DNA from: a virus
IMG/VR virus record: IMGVR_UViG_3300044612_000941
Span: 1-54,214 of that record
Strand: one strand, 5' to 3'
DNA length: 54,214 nt
Positions within the stretch are counted from its first letter, which is position 1. The number at the start of each line of letters is the position of its first letter. The notes beneath the pieces were generated by a model. It made no database searches. It was given only the letters and a program-made list of their open reading frames with translations, and was not told where the DNA came from. Shown piece after piece: positions 37,948 through 48,400 of the stretch. Both the position numbers and the translations under genes were made by a program.

Positions 37948-38384
37948 TATGAAGGTATGCCAACTGCTATTATATTAATCCCAACCGATACTTCTCCTGC
38001 CGAGTTAAACTTTACAATACCCTCTACGCCTGTAGTAGTTATTGCTTTAATTACAACCGTAACATTTTTGCCAGCGGTTGTATCTTTAATTGTTACTGGT
38101 GTCGCAGTTACAATTGGTGCATAAGCAAAACCAACTCCAAATGGATATGTCCATGACTTTTCTTCGCCTGCAATGATTGAAGTAGAACTAACGATTTCTT
38201 TATACCCTCCAACAATACGGGCTTCTGAGGTTTTTCTACTTTGAGGCCCCGCTGTTGTTGTATCTACAGTGACATATTTGTTTGCTGATGTTGAGGCACT
38301 TTTTTGCAACTGAATAATTGCCTGAGCCATATCATAAATATATGCAACGTCTAATGGCTGTCCTTTATCTGGAACTGATATCAT
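37947..38384 (-). CDS. Small virion structural protein, leaderless start (putative)
   Basis: A 145-residue, Thr/Val/Ser-rich beta protein (MISVPDKGQPLDVAYIYDMA, FGVGFAYAPIVTATPVTIKD), with a short helix containing AQAIIQLQKSA. The composition suits a tail-fibre or collar component and it ends the tail gene run. A -10 box ends 6 nt before the ATG without a ribosome site, so the message is predicted leaderless and could give this gene separate timing. Confidence 0.55.
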   Translation of the reverse strand: MISVPDKGQPLDVAYIYDMAQAIIQLQKSASTSANKYVTVDTTTAGPQSRKTSEARIVGGYKEIVSSTSIIAGEEKSWTYPFGVGFAYAPIVTATPVTIKDTTAGKNVTVVIKAITTTGVEGIVKFNSAGEVSVGINIIAVGIPS

Positions 38385-38390
38385 AATATA

Positions 38391-38399
38391 ATTATACCA
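38391..38399 (-). promoter_or_regulatory. Leaderless extended -10 promoter (TGGTATAAT-N6-ATG)
   Basis: TGGTATAAT reads leftward from 38399 to 38391 over the stop of the upstream gene. Six nt (TATATT) separate it from ATG 38384. This is the same geometry as at 28605-28612. Confidence 0.6.
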
Positions 38400-38868
38400 G
38401 ACTCAAAGGAGTTATGGACTCAAACAGAGTTGCTGAAGGATATCTTGTTTTTGGAAAAGTTGATGCCTGGATTGCAAGCATTACGCTTGTTTTACCAGTA
38501 TCTGTTACTGCTCTAAATTCGTTACCAGTAATAGATCTTACAAACTTCCAATCTGTTTCTCCATTATATTTTAAATATATATCAAATGTTTCAATGCCAT
38601 TAATATCTTTTGACCAAACTGCAGATATTGTTTTTTGTTGAATAGGGTCTAATGGAATTTGCGCTGTAAAAGAAACATTAAGACCGACTAAGATATTAGT
38701 AATAGGATCTTTTTTTAGATTTACTGGAATATTGTATATTGGAGACCAATGAGAAACTCTGTTATTGTCATCAGTAATTATTCTATATCTTACTTTGTAG
38801 GCCCCAGATGCGCCTGCAAAATTTGTTAACTGCGCTTTTGGAATTATAACTTTTTTAACTTGTGGCAT
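38392..38868 (-). CDS. Tail-associated beta-sandwich protein (putative)
   Basis: The 158-residue protein (MPQVKKVIIPKAQLTNFAGA) contains YKVRYRIITDDNNRVSHWSP and FDIYLKYNGETDWKFVRS, typical of fibronectin type III-like modules in phage tail proteins. It is coupled by TAATG to the gene upstream. Likely an exposed decoration of a tail fibre or baseplate. Confidence 0.55.
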   Translation of the reverse strand: MPQVKKVIIPKAQLTNFAGASGAYKVRYRIITDDNNRVSHWSPIYNIPVNLKKDPITNILVGLNVSFTAQIPLDPIQQKTISAVWSKDINGIETFDIYLKYNGETDWKFVRSITGNEFRAVTDTGKTSVMLAIQASTFPKTRYPSATLFESITPLSLV

Positions 38869-39980
38869 TATTGTATTCCAAGCCCAAACCTAAACTCTAT
38901 ATAGTTTGTTGTATTTGGCGTTTTGATAATTGGAAGAGACCCTGTATTTTTAATTACAGAATATCCAGTCATTCCATATATAGGGTTTGCTTTACTTGTA
39001 TTTTCAATCCTTACCCCGTCAAAACATACATAGTGGTTCGCACTTGTAGTAGTATTTTTAATAACAGAAGCATATACTCTAACTGTATCTGTCATAGACC
39101 AAGACCAGCCAGGACTTCTTATTGCTGTGTCAATAGAACCAGTCATAACTCTATATCTATTTGAGGAAAAAGAAGCGCTATCTGTAATCTGAACTTGTGC
39201 AGACTTTCCTGTGTTTACTCCAGTTGTACATAGAAATTCTACAATTATTTTTACTGATGTTGGATTATCTTCAAGGTCTTCTCCATTTTTGTTTATAACT
39301 GAATAAGCAACCTTGATCAAATCAGATTGAGAATAGTTATCTAGATTAAGAGATGTGTTAGATAATTTTATATATTCTGATGTGTTGGATGGAACCCATT
39401 TTGCTGCTGCCGTTGATATTTCAGAAGAGTCTCCACGAAGTGCAATAAAAGAATTTAAATATCGACATCTTTCGTTTCTTGTAACACGTGGCTCTGTAGA
39501 AAAAACTTTATTATCAGCATTTGTTCTAAAAACTTTAGAGGTTGTTGCAATAATATTGTCTCCATCATTGCCATCTAATGGGTCTGGAATATATGGAATT
39601 GTCGAAGAGGCTCCAGAGTACTCCCAGTTTTCAGAAAATGTATAAAGAATTTTGCTATCATATGCTCCTGCTGTGGTGTTTGATCCTGCAGAAAATACGC
39701 CAACCTCTGTAATTTCATATCTTTCTTCTGTTGGTAACTCTGCAGTAAACACAATCTTTGATACTCCATTTTCAGAAACATATCCTCTGGATGTTATTGG
39801 AACACGAAGCATTTCAAAATCTAATCTTTCTTTTTCTGCAAAAGATGCTGCATAGTCAGACAAGTTAGCAGAAGAACCAAGAGGGGTTGGTCCACAGCCA
39901 ATAGCAATGTGTGACGCATAGGCAGAAGCCTGACCAATCAAATACTTGGCTATAATGTTTTTACCGTTTGTAGTTATCAT
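38868..39980 (-). CDS. Minor tail / baseplate protein
   Basis: The 370-residue protein starts with MITTNGKNIIAKYLIGQASA then YASHIAIGCGPTPLG and ERYEITEVGVFSAG. These signatures occur at the start of phage tail-fibre or baseplate wedge-like proteins. The rest is Ser/Thr-rich beta structure with repeats such as VIKNTTTSANHYVCFDGVRI. It is coupled to the genes on both sides by TAATG and ATGA overlaps. Confidence 0.6.
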   Translation of the reverse strand: MITTNGKNIIAKYLIGQASAYASHIAIGCGPTPLGSSANLSDYAASFAEKERLDFEMLRVPITSRGYVSENGVSKIVFTAELPTEERYEITEVGVFSAGSNTTAGAYDSKILYTFSENWEYSGASSTIPYIPDPLDGNDGDNIIATTSKVFRTNADNKVFSTEPRVTRNERCRYLNSFIALRGDSSEISTAAAKWVPSNTSEYIKLSNTSLNLDNYSQSDLIKVAYSVINKNGEDLEDNPTSVKIIVEFLCTTGVNTGKSAQVQITDSASFSSNRYRVMTGSIDTAIRSPGWSWSMTDTVRVYASVIKNTTTSANHYVCFDGVRIENTSKANPIYGMTGYSVIKNTGSLPIIKTPNTTNYIEFRFGLGIQ

Positions 39981-40474
39981 ATCTCATCCACCTCATATAT
40001 TGTACCATTATACTGACTTCCTTTTGTTTGAATGTTAACCTGCACTAACTCATTTGGCTCCATATTTATTACGTTAATAACTAAATCCCCTGTTTCTGGA
40101 TCAATATATACAATTTCCTTGTTGGGTCCAGTTCCTTCTGAAGGAACGTGAGCATCTAATTTAATAGGAAAGTTATCAAAAAACTCTTTTGATGTGTCTT
40201 GTAATCCTAAGACTCTTTGTGGGCTGTACTGATAAGCAAGCATTGTTAGATTTTTGATTGGTCTATAAAGAACATCTTGGCCATTTATAATATCAGATCT
40301 TGTAATTGTAATTATTTCTTGACCACCAATATCTTCAAAGATTAGATCTGTCATTATTTCAATTGGAACAAGTTCTGAACTCTGAATAATTAAATTAGGA
40401 GTCGCAACTTTAATATCTGCTTTTGCAGCAACTGATGATGTCGATGCTGGGACTGATGCTACTGGATCTACCAT
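39977..40474 (-). CDS. Minor tail protein
   Basis: A 165-residue beta-rich protein with an Ala/Ser-rich N-terminal arm (MVDPVASVPASTSSVAAKAD), a central DDIGG-like strand pair (IFEDIGGQEIITITRSDIIN), and IVYIDPETGDLVINVINMEP near the end. It lies between the large hub-like protein and the baseplate protein with 1- and 4-bp overlaps. No family is certain. Confidence 0.55.
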   Translation of the reverse strand: MVDPVASVPASTSSVAAKADIKVATPNLIIQSSELVPIEIMTDLIFEDIGGQEIITITRSDIINGQDVLYRPIKNLTMLAYQYSPQRVLGLQDTSKEFFDNFPIKLDAHVPSEGTGPNKEIVYIDPETGDLVINVINMEPNELVQVNIQTKGSQYNGTIYEVDEI

Positions 40475-43400
40475 TACACTACCTCGCTTAGATAAATTTC
40501 CATACTAGGTCCATCTGTGGACTTTGAATATGAAATACTATAAACAACAAATTTCTTTCCACTGGTTCCAGAGTAATCTAAATCTCCTTCGTAATAGTCA
40601 ACTTCAGCAATATCTCCAAGTTGTACTGTAGGATTAGCAAAAATCTTTAACCCTATAGACTTTCTTGGCTTAATAATTTTACCAGTTAGCCAAGACATCA
40701 AAGCATTTGCTTCATCTTTTGATTGAATATATGGAGTGTCAAGACTAAAATCTTTTTTACCATGTGTCATTCTGCTAATCTTTATATCTTCATATTGTCT
40801 TGAAACTTTATTTGGATATGAAACCAGGGTATCTCCGCTGTATTGTGGATTTGAAAAGTCACTATTCTTTGAATAATATTCATCTACACTAAGAGACTCG
40901 TCTGTTTCCTGTGTAAATGTTACGCCCTGAATTCTTAAATAGTTTCCTGATGCAGAGTCAAGAGTAATGGCTTTATCAGTTGCATTAAAAATTATAAACT
41001 CTGCCCCATATGCTCCTGCTCTAAAGCCAGAAACTGAGTAACCTTTTATAGAATTAAAGGTTGGAGATAGTTGAGCATAAATTGCTGGGTATGCTTTTTC
41101 ATATTTAATCTTAAAGACTGAAGCCTCTCTCATGATAGTTCCAAACTCCTCAAAATATAAATTGCTTTGAGGTGGCTCATAAGAACTAATTCCTGTTAGG
41201 TATGTTGACTGAATGATTCCACTCATTGCATATTTTCTCATGGATTCGCTAGTATTAATTTCTCCATCTTCATCAAAAACAGTTGATGCTGGAGTATTTA
41301 AAATATACTTGCTATTTTGTCCATAGTTTGCTCCGATTGCATATATGTTCTCAAACATTATACGAGAAGACCCTCTTGTAAAAAGAGCCATATTATTATA
41401 AACTGGTAAAGGATCCTTATCTATTACGCTTGCAATAAACTGGTTATTTATATAAATATAGAACTTTCTTTCATTTCCAATGTTTTCGTACTCTATAGAT
41501 ATATCATATACTGTTGGAGTCTTCTCTGCTACCATGCGGTATTGACCAGTAAACTTGCCATCATCTACAACAATGTTTGCTAATCCAGCATAGAGTTTCT
41601 CTGGTATTGCTTCTGATGTGACTGAGTCTTTCTTTACCTTGTAAAAAATAACATTATTAACATCTGGTGATTTTGTTTTATCTATAGTAGTTTTACCAAG
41701 AGCAACTAGTTCTAAAAAGTATCCATTGTTAGTATCTGGATTAACCATTATACCAAGACCACCTGAGCCACCCACTATACTGACATCTTTGTCTGGAGTT
41801 GTTCCAGGAATCAAATAATATGATGTAGCACCAACAGCAGTTTGTCCACGATCAGCATTGTTTTCTATCTTGCCAACGATTCTCATTCTAGTCCCAAAAT
41901 GAGTAAACTTATTTGTCATTGGCTTGTATACATAAGATATAAAATCAAGAGGAGATTCTGAAGTCTTAAATGCTGGGCCAGCCATAATTAGTGCTGACGA
42001 CTGGATTGTTCCAGTGCTTGTTGATTGCATGTTTGAAACATCTGCTTCTTTATAATATTGAGTTGAAAGAAAATTCTTTATTACACCATTTCTTGTTGTA
42101 TTTTTTGCTAATTCAGGAGTAACTCCTGCTGCACCAAGTGCTGTTGCAGGGGTTGTTAGTCCTGTTTGAAAAAGATACTTTGATTTCATAGTACAACCTC
42201 TTACGTTATTATTATCAGACCAATAAGGAGATAGCCCTGCAAAGTGAGAAGTGATTGCTGTATTAAATTGTCCTCTGCCGTGTTTTGCAACTGCTCCATT
42301 TTGCAAATATTCTTTTCCATTTAGTTCAATGTAGTTTGGCTCTGCATAAATTCTAACTAATCCTGTTGGGAATATTGAACCACCAAACTTTAACTTAGAA
42401 AAATAGTTTTGATATTCTTGAACACTTGTTATCCAAACATTTCCATATCCAGATACAGAGAACTCGACAGCATCAAATCTAATAACTTCTCCATTTGAAT
42501 AGAAGTATCCATTGTATCTTGCAAGCCAATAAATTCCTTCGCCAAAGTTCATAATATTATTTACAATTTTATTTCCAGATACATATGGGACAGCATCTGT
42601 AAGATTTGAGTTTAAAGGTATTGCGCTTAAAACATAATCAGACATTTCTGATAGTTGATTATTTACTGACTTTGTTGTCTCTGTTCCAGAAACTTCCCAA
42701 AGTAATACTGGCTTATACACCCAAGTCTTTTCATTATCAATTAAACTTGCTTGTTTGATACTTCCAAATGTTTTTTGAATATACCTTGATGTAAAATTAA
42801 TTTTTCCATCATTATAAACCTGATTGTCTTCTGATGTAACTTCAATAATATTTGATAGGGTGTCAGATGTAGAAAGGTTGCTTATTGCTTTATCTTTAAC
42901 TAGATCATTTGTTCCTATAAACTTTATATCAGTTTGTCTTTGATTATTAGAAGGCATAAAGTAGTCTTTGCTCATCATAACAAAGTTATTGTATTCATCA
43001 AAGAACATTGCTGTTTGTGTTGATACCGCTATATCCTGTAAAACTTCTGCAATGGTTTTATTTGAATTACAAAAAAAGAAAGGAATAACTGATTCAGTTT
43101 CTCCAGGCAGTCTTTTAAATACATAGTTTGAAAAACCAATATAGTCTAGTAACATGCATACAGCAGTGCTTACTGAAACATTTGGTACAAGAAGTTCTGG
43201 AGCAGTCATTGATTCAAAATAAAAGAACATGTCTCTTAGAGATAAAGATACGGTTCTTTCAGAAATATTACTTGTTGGAAATCCTTCAGAGTACATTGTC
43301 TTCAGTGGAACAAAATAATCATATCCATCCACATCTACTATAATGTCATAAAATTTAATTTGAATATTTCGTGTCATATACTTGCTAACAATACTTAAAG

Positions 43401-44802
43401 AATTATTAGGATTAAAAGCAGAATCATAATCAAACAAGTTTAATGTTCCAGTTGAAGCAAGAAGTTGGCCTACTGGCAAACCACTTATACCAAGATCAGA
43501 AGCAGATTTTGCAATAGAAAAATCTAATGTCTTGTCTGAAAGGTTTACACAAAGCCTAGGAGATATTTCAATTAAATCAAAAGAAGACTGTGGAGTATTC
43601 ATGCTATCAACGACTATTCTTATTCCCTTTATATAATCAAACTCACGGTATTTGTCTGCAAGGTTTACTTGATCACGAAACTTTATTGGGTCTGTAAGGT
43701 CTGTTACAAAGTTGGTAACACGGTCTATAGTTTCTTCTTCTAACTGCCACGCATACTCTGGTTTAAAAGTAGCATACTGGCCAGTGTTGTTTGCTCCAGT
43801 TTGCCAAATATGAAAAGTACCTATATCGGTTTTTGAAGATTGGATTAAGTAGGCATAGCCATGGATATTCTTCTCTGGCAAGAATGATGCATTTGTATAT
43901 GTCTCTGCAAAAATAAAAGAAGATCTATATGCGTCTGGAACCTTTAGGCCATAGGACAACTCGACATATCCATCATGTTTTATTACTGGAGTTCCGTCTC
44001 TTCTTGTTGTTCCTTCATTAAACGAATACAGGTTTGTCCAGTTACCATTCTGAAGCCCCTGGATTTTCCATCGCTTTGGAGTTTGGCTTTTAGAGTTGCC
44101 GTAGAATGGATCTGAAAATGTTGAATCATTTGAAGAGAATGTACCAAGATCAACATTGCCAACATGTGTTTGCATTTTAACGACTACTCTGTTTGCTGGA
44201 ACATTTTCTTTATAAACAATAAATGGACAGGCATCTTCAATTGGATAAGCAGCATCAACTGTAGAAGATGATATTCCGTATTCAACCCCATCCTCTGTTC
44301 TATATGAAGACCAATATTTAAACAGATCATCTTTATGACCCATATAATATCTAGGTCTTCTTGCCATGTCAACATTCGAATGATGTAAGTATTTGCCACG
44401 TATAAATGAAGATTTATTGATTCCAGATCTTGGTCTAAACTTTGAGAAACAACTTTCTAAAGAGTAAAGCATTCCAATTTTTTCTTTTTTTGGAGACATT
44501 GTAAACGGAGCACCAAACGGTGAGACATCAGAGTATGTAAACCCTCCATCGATTACGACATCGGCATCTGTTGCATTTGTATAATATTTTACTGCAGAAG
44601 CAGAAGTGCCAGAATCATAGGGGTCGTAGGATCCTGGTAAATTTTTATATGGAGAAGTTTCTTTCTTTGGTCTATATCTATAGTTTCCAATTCTTTCAAT
44701 ATTTTCTGGAATGTTCATATTCCATTCAGCAATGATTGCAGACTGTGTTCTTATTACAGAAGACTCTTGAAGGTGTTTCTGTAGTTCGGCATTCTCAAAC
44801 AT
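40474..44802 (-). CDS. Large minor tail protein / baseplate hub with lectin-like domain
   Basis: This 1442-residue protein occupies the place of the tail hub in actinophages. An N-terminal third has RPRYYMGHKDDLFKYWSS and a galactose-binding-like region (RWKIQGLQNGNWTNLYSF). Residues about 470-620 carry hub-like sequence (ERTVSLSLRDMFFYFES, AEVLQDIAVSTQTAMFFDEY). Residues about 930-1160 look like a concanavalin A-type sandwich (GLGIMVNPDTNNGYFLELVA, KFYIYINNQFIASVIDKD), suggesting carbohydrate binding. The C-terminal 120 residues resemble the tail-tip closing domain (VQLGDIAEVDYYEGD). It should contact the cell surface. Confidence 0.7.
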   Translation of the reverse strand: MFENAELQKHLQESSVIRTQSAIIAEWNMNIPENIERIGNYRYRPKKETSPYKNLPGSYDPYDSGTSASAVKYYTNATDADVVIDGGFTYSDVSPFGAPFTMSPKKEKIGMLYSLESCFSKFRPRSGINKSSFIRGKYLHHSNVDMARRPRYYMGHKDDLFKYWSSYRTEDGVEYGISSSTVDAAYPIEDACPFIVYKENVPANRVVVKMQTHVGNVDLGTFSSNDSTFSDPFYGNSKSQTPKRWKIQGLQNGNWTNLYSFNEGTTRRDGTPVIKHDGYVELSYGLKVPDAYRSSFIFAETYTNASFLPEKNIHGYAYLIQSSKTDIGTFHIWQTGANNTGQYATFKPEYAWQLEEETIDRVTNFVTDLTDPIKFRDQVNLADKYREFDYIKGIRIVVDSMNTPQSSFDLIEISPRLCVNLSDKTLDFSIAKSASDLGISGLPVGQLLASTGTLNLFDYDSAFNPNNSLSIVSKYMTRNIQIKFYDIIVDVDGYDYFVPLKTMYSEGFPTSNISERTVSLSLRDMFFYFESMTAPELLVPNVSVSTAVCMLLDYIGFSNYVFKRLPGETESVIPFFFCNSNKTIAEVLQDIAVSTQTAMFFDEYNNFVMMSKDYFMPSNNQRQTDIKFIGTNDLVKDKAISNLSTSDTLSNIIEVTSEDNQVYNDGKINFTSRYIQKTFGSIKQASLIDNEKTWVYKPVLLWEVSGTETTKSVNNQLSEMSDYVLSAIPLNSNLTDAVPYVSGNKIVNNIMNFGEGIYWLARYNGYFYSNGEVIRFDAVEFSVSGYGNVWITSVQEYQNYFSKLKFGGSIFPTGLVRIYAEPNYIELNGKEYLQNGAVAKHGRGQFNTAITSHFAGLSPYWSDNNNVRGCTMKSKYLFQTGLTTPATALGAAGVTPELAKNTTRNGVIKNFLSTQYYKEADVSNMQSTSTGTIQSSALIMAGPAFKTSESPLDFISYVYKPMTNKFTHFGTRMRIVGKIENNADRGQTAVGATSYYLIPGTTPDKDVSIVGGSGGLGIMVNPDTNNGYFLELVALGKTTIDKTKSPDVNNVIFYKVKKDSVTSEAIPEKLYAGLANIVVDDGKFTGQYRMVAEKTPTVYDISIEYENIGNERKFYIYINNQFIASVIDKDPLPVYNNMALFTRGSSRIMFENIYAIGANYGQNSKYILNTPASTVFDEDGEINTSESMRKYAMSGIIQSTYLTGISSYEPPQSNLYFEEFGTIMREASVFKIKYEKAYPAIYAQLSPTFNSIKGYSVSGFRAGAYGAEFIIFNATDKAITLDSASGNYLRIQGVTFTQETDESLSVDEYYSKNSDFSNPQYSGDTLVSYPNKVSRQYEDIKISRMTHGKKDFSLDTPYIQSKDEANALMSWLTGKIIKPRKSIGLKIFANPTVQLGDIAEVDYYEGDLDYSGTSGKKFVVYSISYSKSTDGPSMEIYLSEVV

Positions 44803-45464
44803 TATACCTCTTCCAAAGTAAGAGATACATTCCAGTAATCAAAGTTCTTTCCACGCTTTTCTACAGTGTAAGAAAAATCTGAAAAGAACATTTCAACTAG
44901 TTGGCTGTACTGTGGTAAGTGTGCATATTTGTTTATGCTTGGTTGACCAACATTATTAAAGTTAGAGTACTTGTCGTATGCTAAGAATACCCAGAAAGAA
45001 CCCTTGTGATTTTCATACCAATCAAGCATTTCAACCCCGCCTGCTCCAGCATCAGTTGTAAACTGTAATGGCTGATTTTTATTTCCAACTAGATCAGTAG
45101 TAGCCAAACCAGTAGTCATGTTAAAATCTGGAGAATCTAAAAATGATCTTGAAGGAATCATATTCCAAGATGTGGAGATAGTTAGTTTATCTGCAATGTG
45201 ATATGAACGTGTTCTGCCATTAATCATTCTTTCTTTCTTTTCAATTCTTGTTGTTTTAAAATCCAGAGGCCCTCTATTATCGTCTGTTAGAATTAAAAAG
45301 TTATCGTAAAGGTTTGCATCTGTTACATCTCCATGCAAGGAGTCTACCTCTAGACCATTTGGTATATAAACTCCATTGCTTAGGGTTCCAGAATTCTCTG
45401 ACCATAGCATAGCCTGTGGTCTGTTGTAGTACTTTCTACCTAGCATGTATGATGATGATGCCAT
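44802..45464 (-). CDS. Distal tail-like minor tail protein
   Basis: A 220-residue protein directly after the tape measure gene (TAATG), the usual slot for the distal tail protein. It contains YHIADKLTISTSWNMIPSRS, KGSFWVFLAYDKYSNF and a final YTVEKRGKNFDYWNVSLTLE strand, consistent with a ring-forming beta protein. The call rests on position and general style. Confidence 0.6.
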   Translation of the reverse strand: MASSSYMLGRKYYNRPQAMLWSENSGTLSNGVYIPNGLEVDSLHGDVTDANLYDNFLILTDDNRGPLDFKTTRIEKKERMINGRTRSYHIADKLTISTSWNMIPSRSFLDSPDFNMTTGLATTDLVGNKNQPLQFTTDAGAGGVEMLDWYENHKGSFWVFLAYDKYSNFNNVGQPSINKYAHLPQYSQLVEMFFSDFSYTVEKRGKNFDYWNVSLTLEEV

Positions 45465-48400
45465 TATAATCTATTCCCCCGAATTTTCTGTGCGTCAATG
45501 CCCTTTATCTGAGCAATAACTGTCTTTGCAATTTCATCTGGGTTTGAATCAGACTTAACATTTACATTGATACTATAATTATACACTGAATCCCCAATAG
45601 AATCTCCATTATTTATTGCCTTCATTCTATCAACTCCATAAGAATCAACCGCATACTTGCTCATAACAAACTCACCTGGAGTAAGCATTGCTGGAACCGT
45701 ATCAGTCCCCTTGGCAAATCCACCAACCGACATGTACTTTGGAACTATTCCGCCCTTAGCAAGTCCATACCAGCCAAAGTCAGTTGCAAATCGATCTGCT
45801 TTTAGTTCGGCTGCTTCTTTTGCTTTTAATAGTGCAAGGGCTTCTGCTGCTGCTTTTGCTTCTGCTTCTTCTTTTATTCTTCTTGCTGTTTCTGCAATTG
45901 CAGCATCTCTTGCATTCTTTTCCGTACCAGAGGAATTGTCACTAAAGTCCCAATCATTGGCAGAACCAGGACCACCCTTTACCCAACCCTTAGCATTATC
46001 CCATCCATAATCTCCAGCAGGTTTTTCTGGCTTCACGCAATTACCCTTACCATCAGATACAAGTGGTGCTGTACATACTGTTGGATTTGTAGTAGTAGTT
46101 GTAGTAGGGGCTGTAACAGTTGTTGTAGTAGCGACTGTATTAACATATACAGTTTTATATTCTTTTGTAAATATTTCAATAGTTTTCGAAGATGGTAGAA
46201 GATTAATGTCTCTAAGAATATCTGCCATAGACTTTGCGCCCTTTGCAGTAGACTCTGCAACTGCTGCGATAGCGTCCTTCATTCTCTTTTCCATAGCCTC
46301 AGAAGTTGCTTCTGCTGCTAGAGCAATACGTTCCCAATCATCTGCTGTAAGGCCAGCAAAAGTTTCTACATCATCAAGTTCTGCATTGATGGCAATCAGT
46401 GCTGCTTCTTGTGTAGCAAGAGATGCATCTTGTTCTGCTAACGCAGTGACAATTGCTTGCTGTGCATCCATTTCTGCCTGAACTGCTTTTAGTTGTGCTT
46501 CAGTCGCTGCTTTGGCAGCAGCAATCGCTGCCTGACGGGCAGGTTCAAGGGCATCTTGCTCTGCTTTTGCAGCCTTAAGATCTGATTCAAGTTTTGTTTT
46601 AATGTCTGCTATTTGTTGTTCTAGCAAGACTCTTTCTGGATTGTTCTCTAATGCATAAATTTGTTCTGAAATAATATACTGCTCTTCAAGAATCTGAGTT
46701 CTTGTTTTTCCATCTTTGTTTGTTAAAGCATTAACATCATTTTCTCTTGACTGATTAAGTCCGTCCATCTGTGCATTTCCAAAATCACCAGCATTAGCAG
46801 AACGAATATCTTGAACGGCTGCTGCTGCAGCAGAAATATCTCCAGATGATAAAGCATCTGCCAAACCTAGTTGCTGTTGCTGCTCTCTTGATATTCTTTC
46901 GTTAATGGATAATACATTTTGTAATGCTTCTGCTTGAAGGTCATACTTTTTGTTTATGTCTTCTGCTGCTTTATCAATTAAAGATAGGTCATGGCTAAGA
47001 ACATTTGACTTATCTTGATATTTTTTAATTGGGTCATCAAAGTCTTTCTTTATTTTATCTTCTTTTGCAGAGATAGCGGTATCTGCATCAGACTGAAGTT
47101 TATTAATTTTATCTTGTACAGCCTTTTCTCTAGCATCATAATCGGCATTAACTGCATCAACAGCATCATTCATAGACTTACTAATATTATCAAACTTTGT
47201 TTGGATCTGTGCCATATTTGCATTAGCAACATTCATTTGTGAGGCAACCAAAGATCTTTCTTTTCCAACACTTGCTTGGGTTTTATTTCCAAGTAAACTA
47301 GTTAATGCTTCTGGGGTGTAAGCCTTTTTCGTTGTAGGATCAATCATTCTTGATGCTACATTTGCTACAGCCTTTGCTCCAACGTTAACTCCACCGTAGG
47401 TAGTACCATCTGGCCTTGTTCCCTTTTCACTAACATACCCTGCAAGTTCTGACCCAGTCATTCGTGATCTTAGTCTTGATTTTATTCCAAGGGCTTCTTG
47501 AGCAGCAGATGCACCACCCATAATAATTTCTGACACTGTCTTTGTAATATTTACTTTAATGTCTGAATTCTTTTTAATTTCATTTAAAGAATCAACTACA
47601 TCTTGTAGTGATGCATTTGCACCAGCAGTCTTATTTTTAACTGCATCCATTGCTGCAAGTAGGGTGCTAAGTTGTTCTGGATCTCCAAGGGCATCTGTCA
47701 TTGCTCCTTCTGATATTCCACGGGACAAACCAGATGATGCTAGGAAAGCCTGAAGTTCTTGTCTTCTTGCCATATCTGCATTTTCTTGTCTTGCTCTTGC
47801 TCCTTGAGAAACTATGTTGTTAATCTTGTCTCTTGTGTCTGCTTGAACAGCAAGAGCATTGTTAATCCTTAGTTCTTCATCAGTAATCTTTCCTGTAGCA
47901 ATTGCAGTTGTATATGCCTCATCACTTAATACTCTTTGGATTTGAGTATTTGTCATTCCCAGTCCTGCTAATTTTTTCATAACAATTGATTGTTGATCAA
48001 AGTTTCTAATTGTCTGAATTTGTGCTACATTGAAGTCACCAATAATTGCTTTGTCAAATCCAGCCGCAACTTCTTTACCTTTTGTATTTAGTGCAAGGTC
48101 TCCAACCTTAGCACCCTTTGCTAAGAATTTTTTACCTTTAGGATCGTTTGGGTCAAGTACTCTGCCTTTATTCTTGCCACTCTTAACCTTTTTAGTTGCC
48201 ACCTTGCCATACTTAGCCTGCTCTGTTTTGTCAAGGCCAGTAAACCAATCAATGAACTGTCCATTATAACCTTTAGTAGGATCTGTTGCCTGAGTAGGCT
48301 TGCCAGATTTCATACCCATTAGTTGTTGTTGTATACCGTTAAATTTATTACCAATCTGTCCACCAGAGACAGCCTTAAACAAAGCCTTGATTCCACCTTC

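Noticed and set aside
40005-40013. TATAAT upstream of the baseplate-like gene at 39980
   Set aside because: It lies within codons of the upstream gene (QYNGTIYE), lacks the TGG extension, and that gene is already coupled by overlap.
44802-44815. GGTATAAT at the junction before the large hub-like gene
   Set aside because: It is formed by the last codons EEV plus the TAATG stop-start overlap, and the ATG follows with no room for a transcription start.
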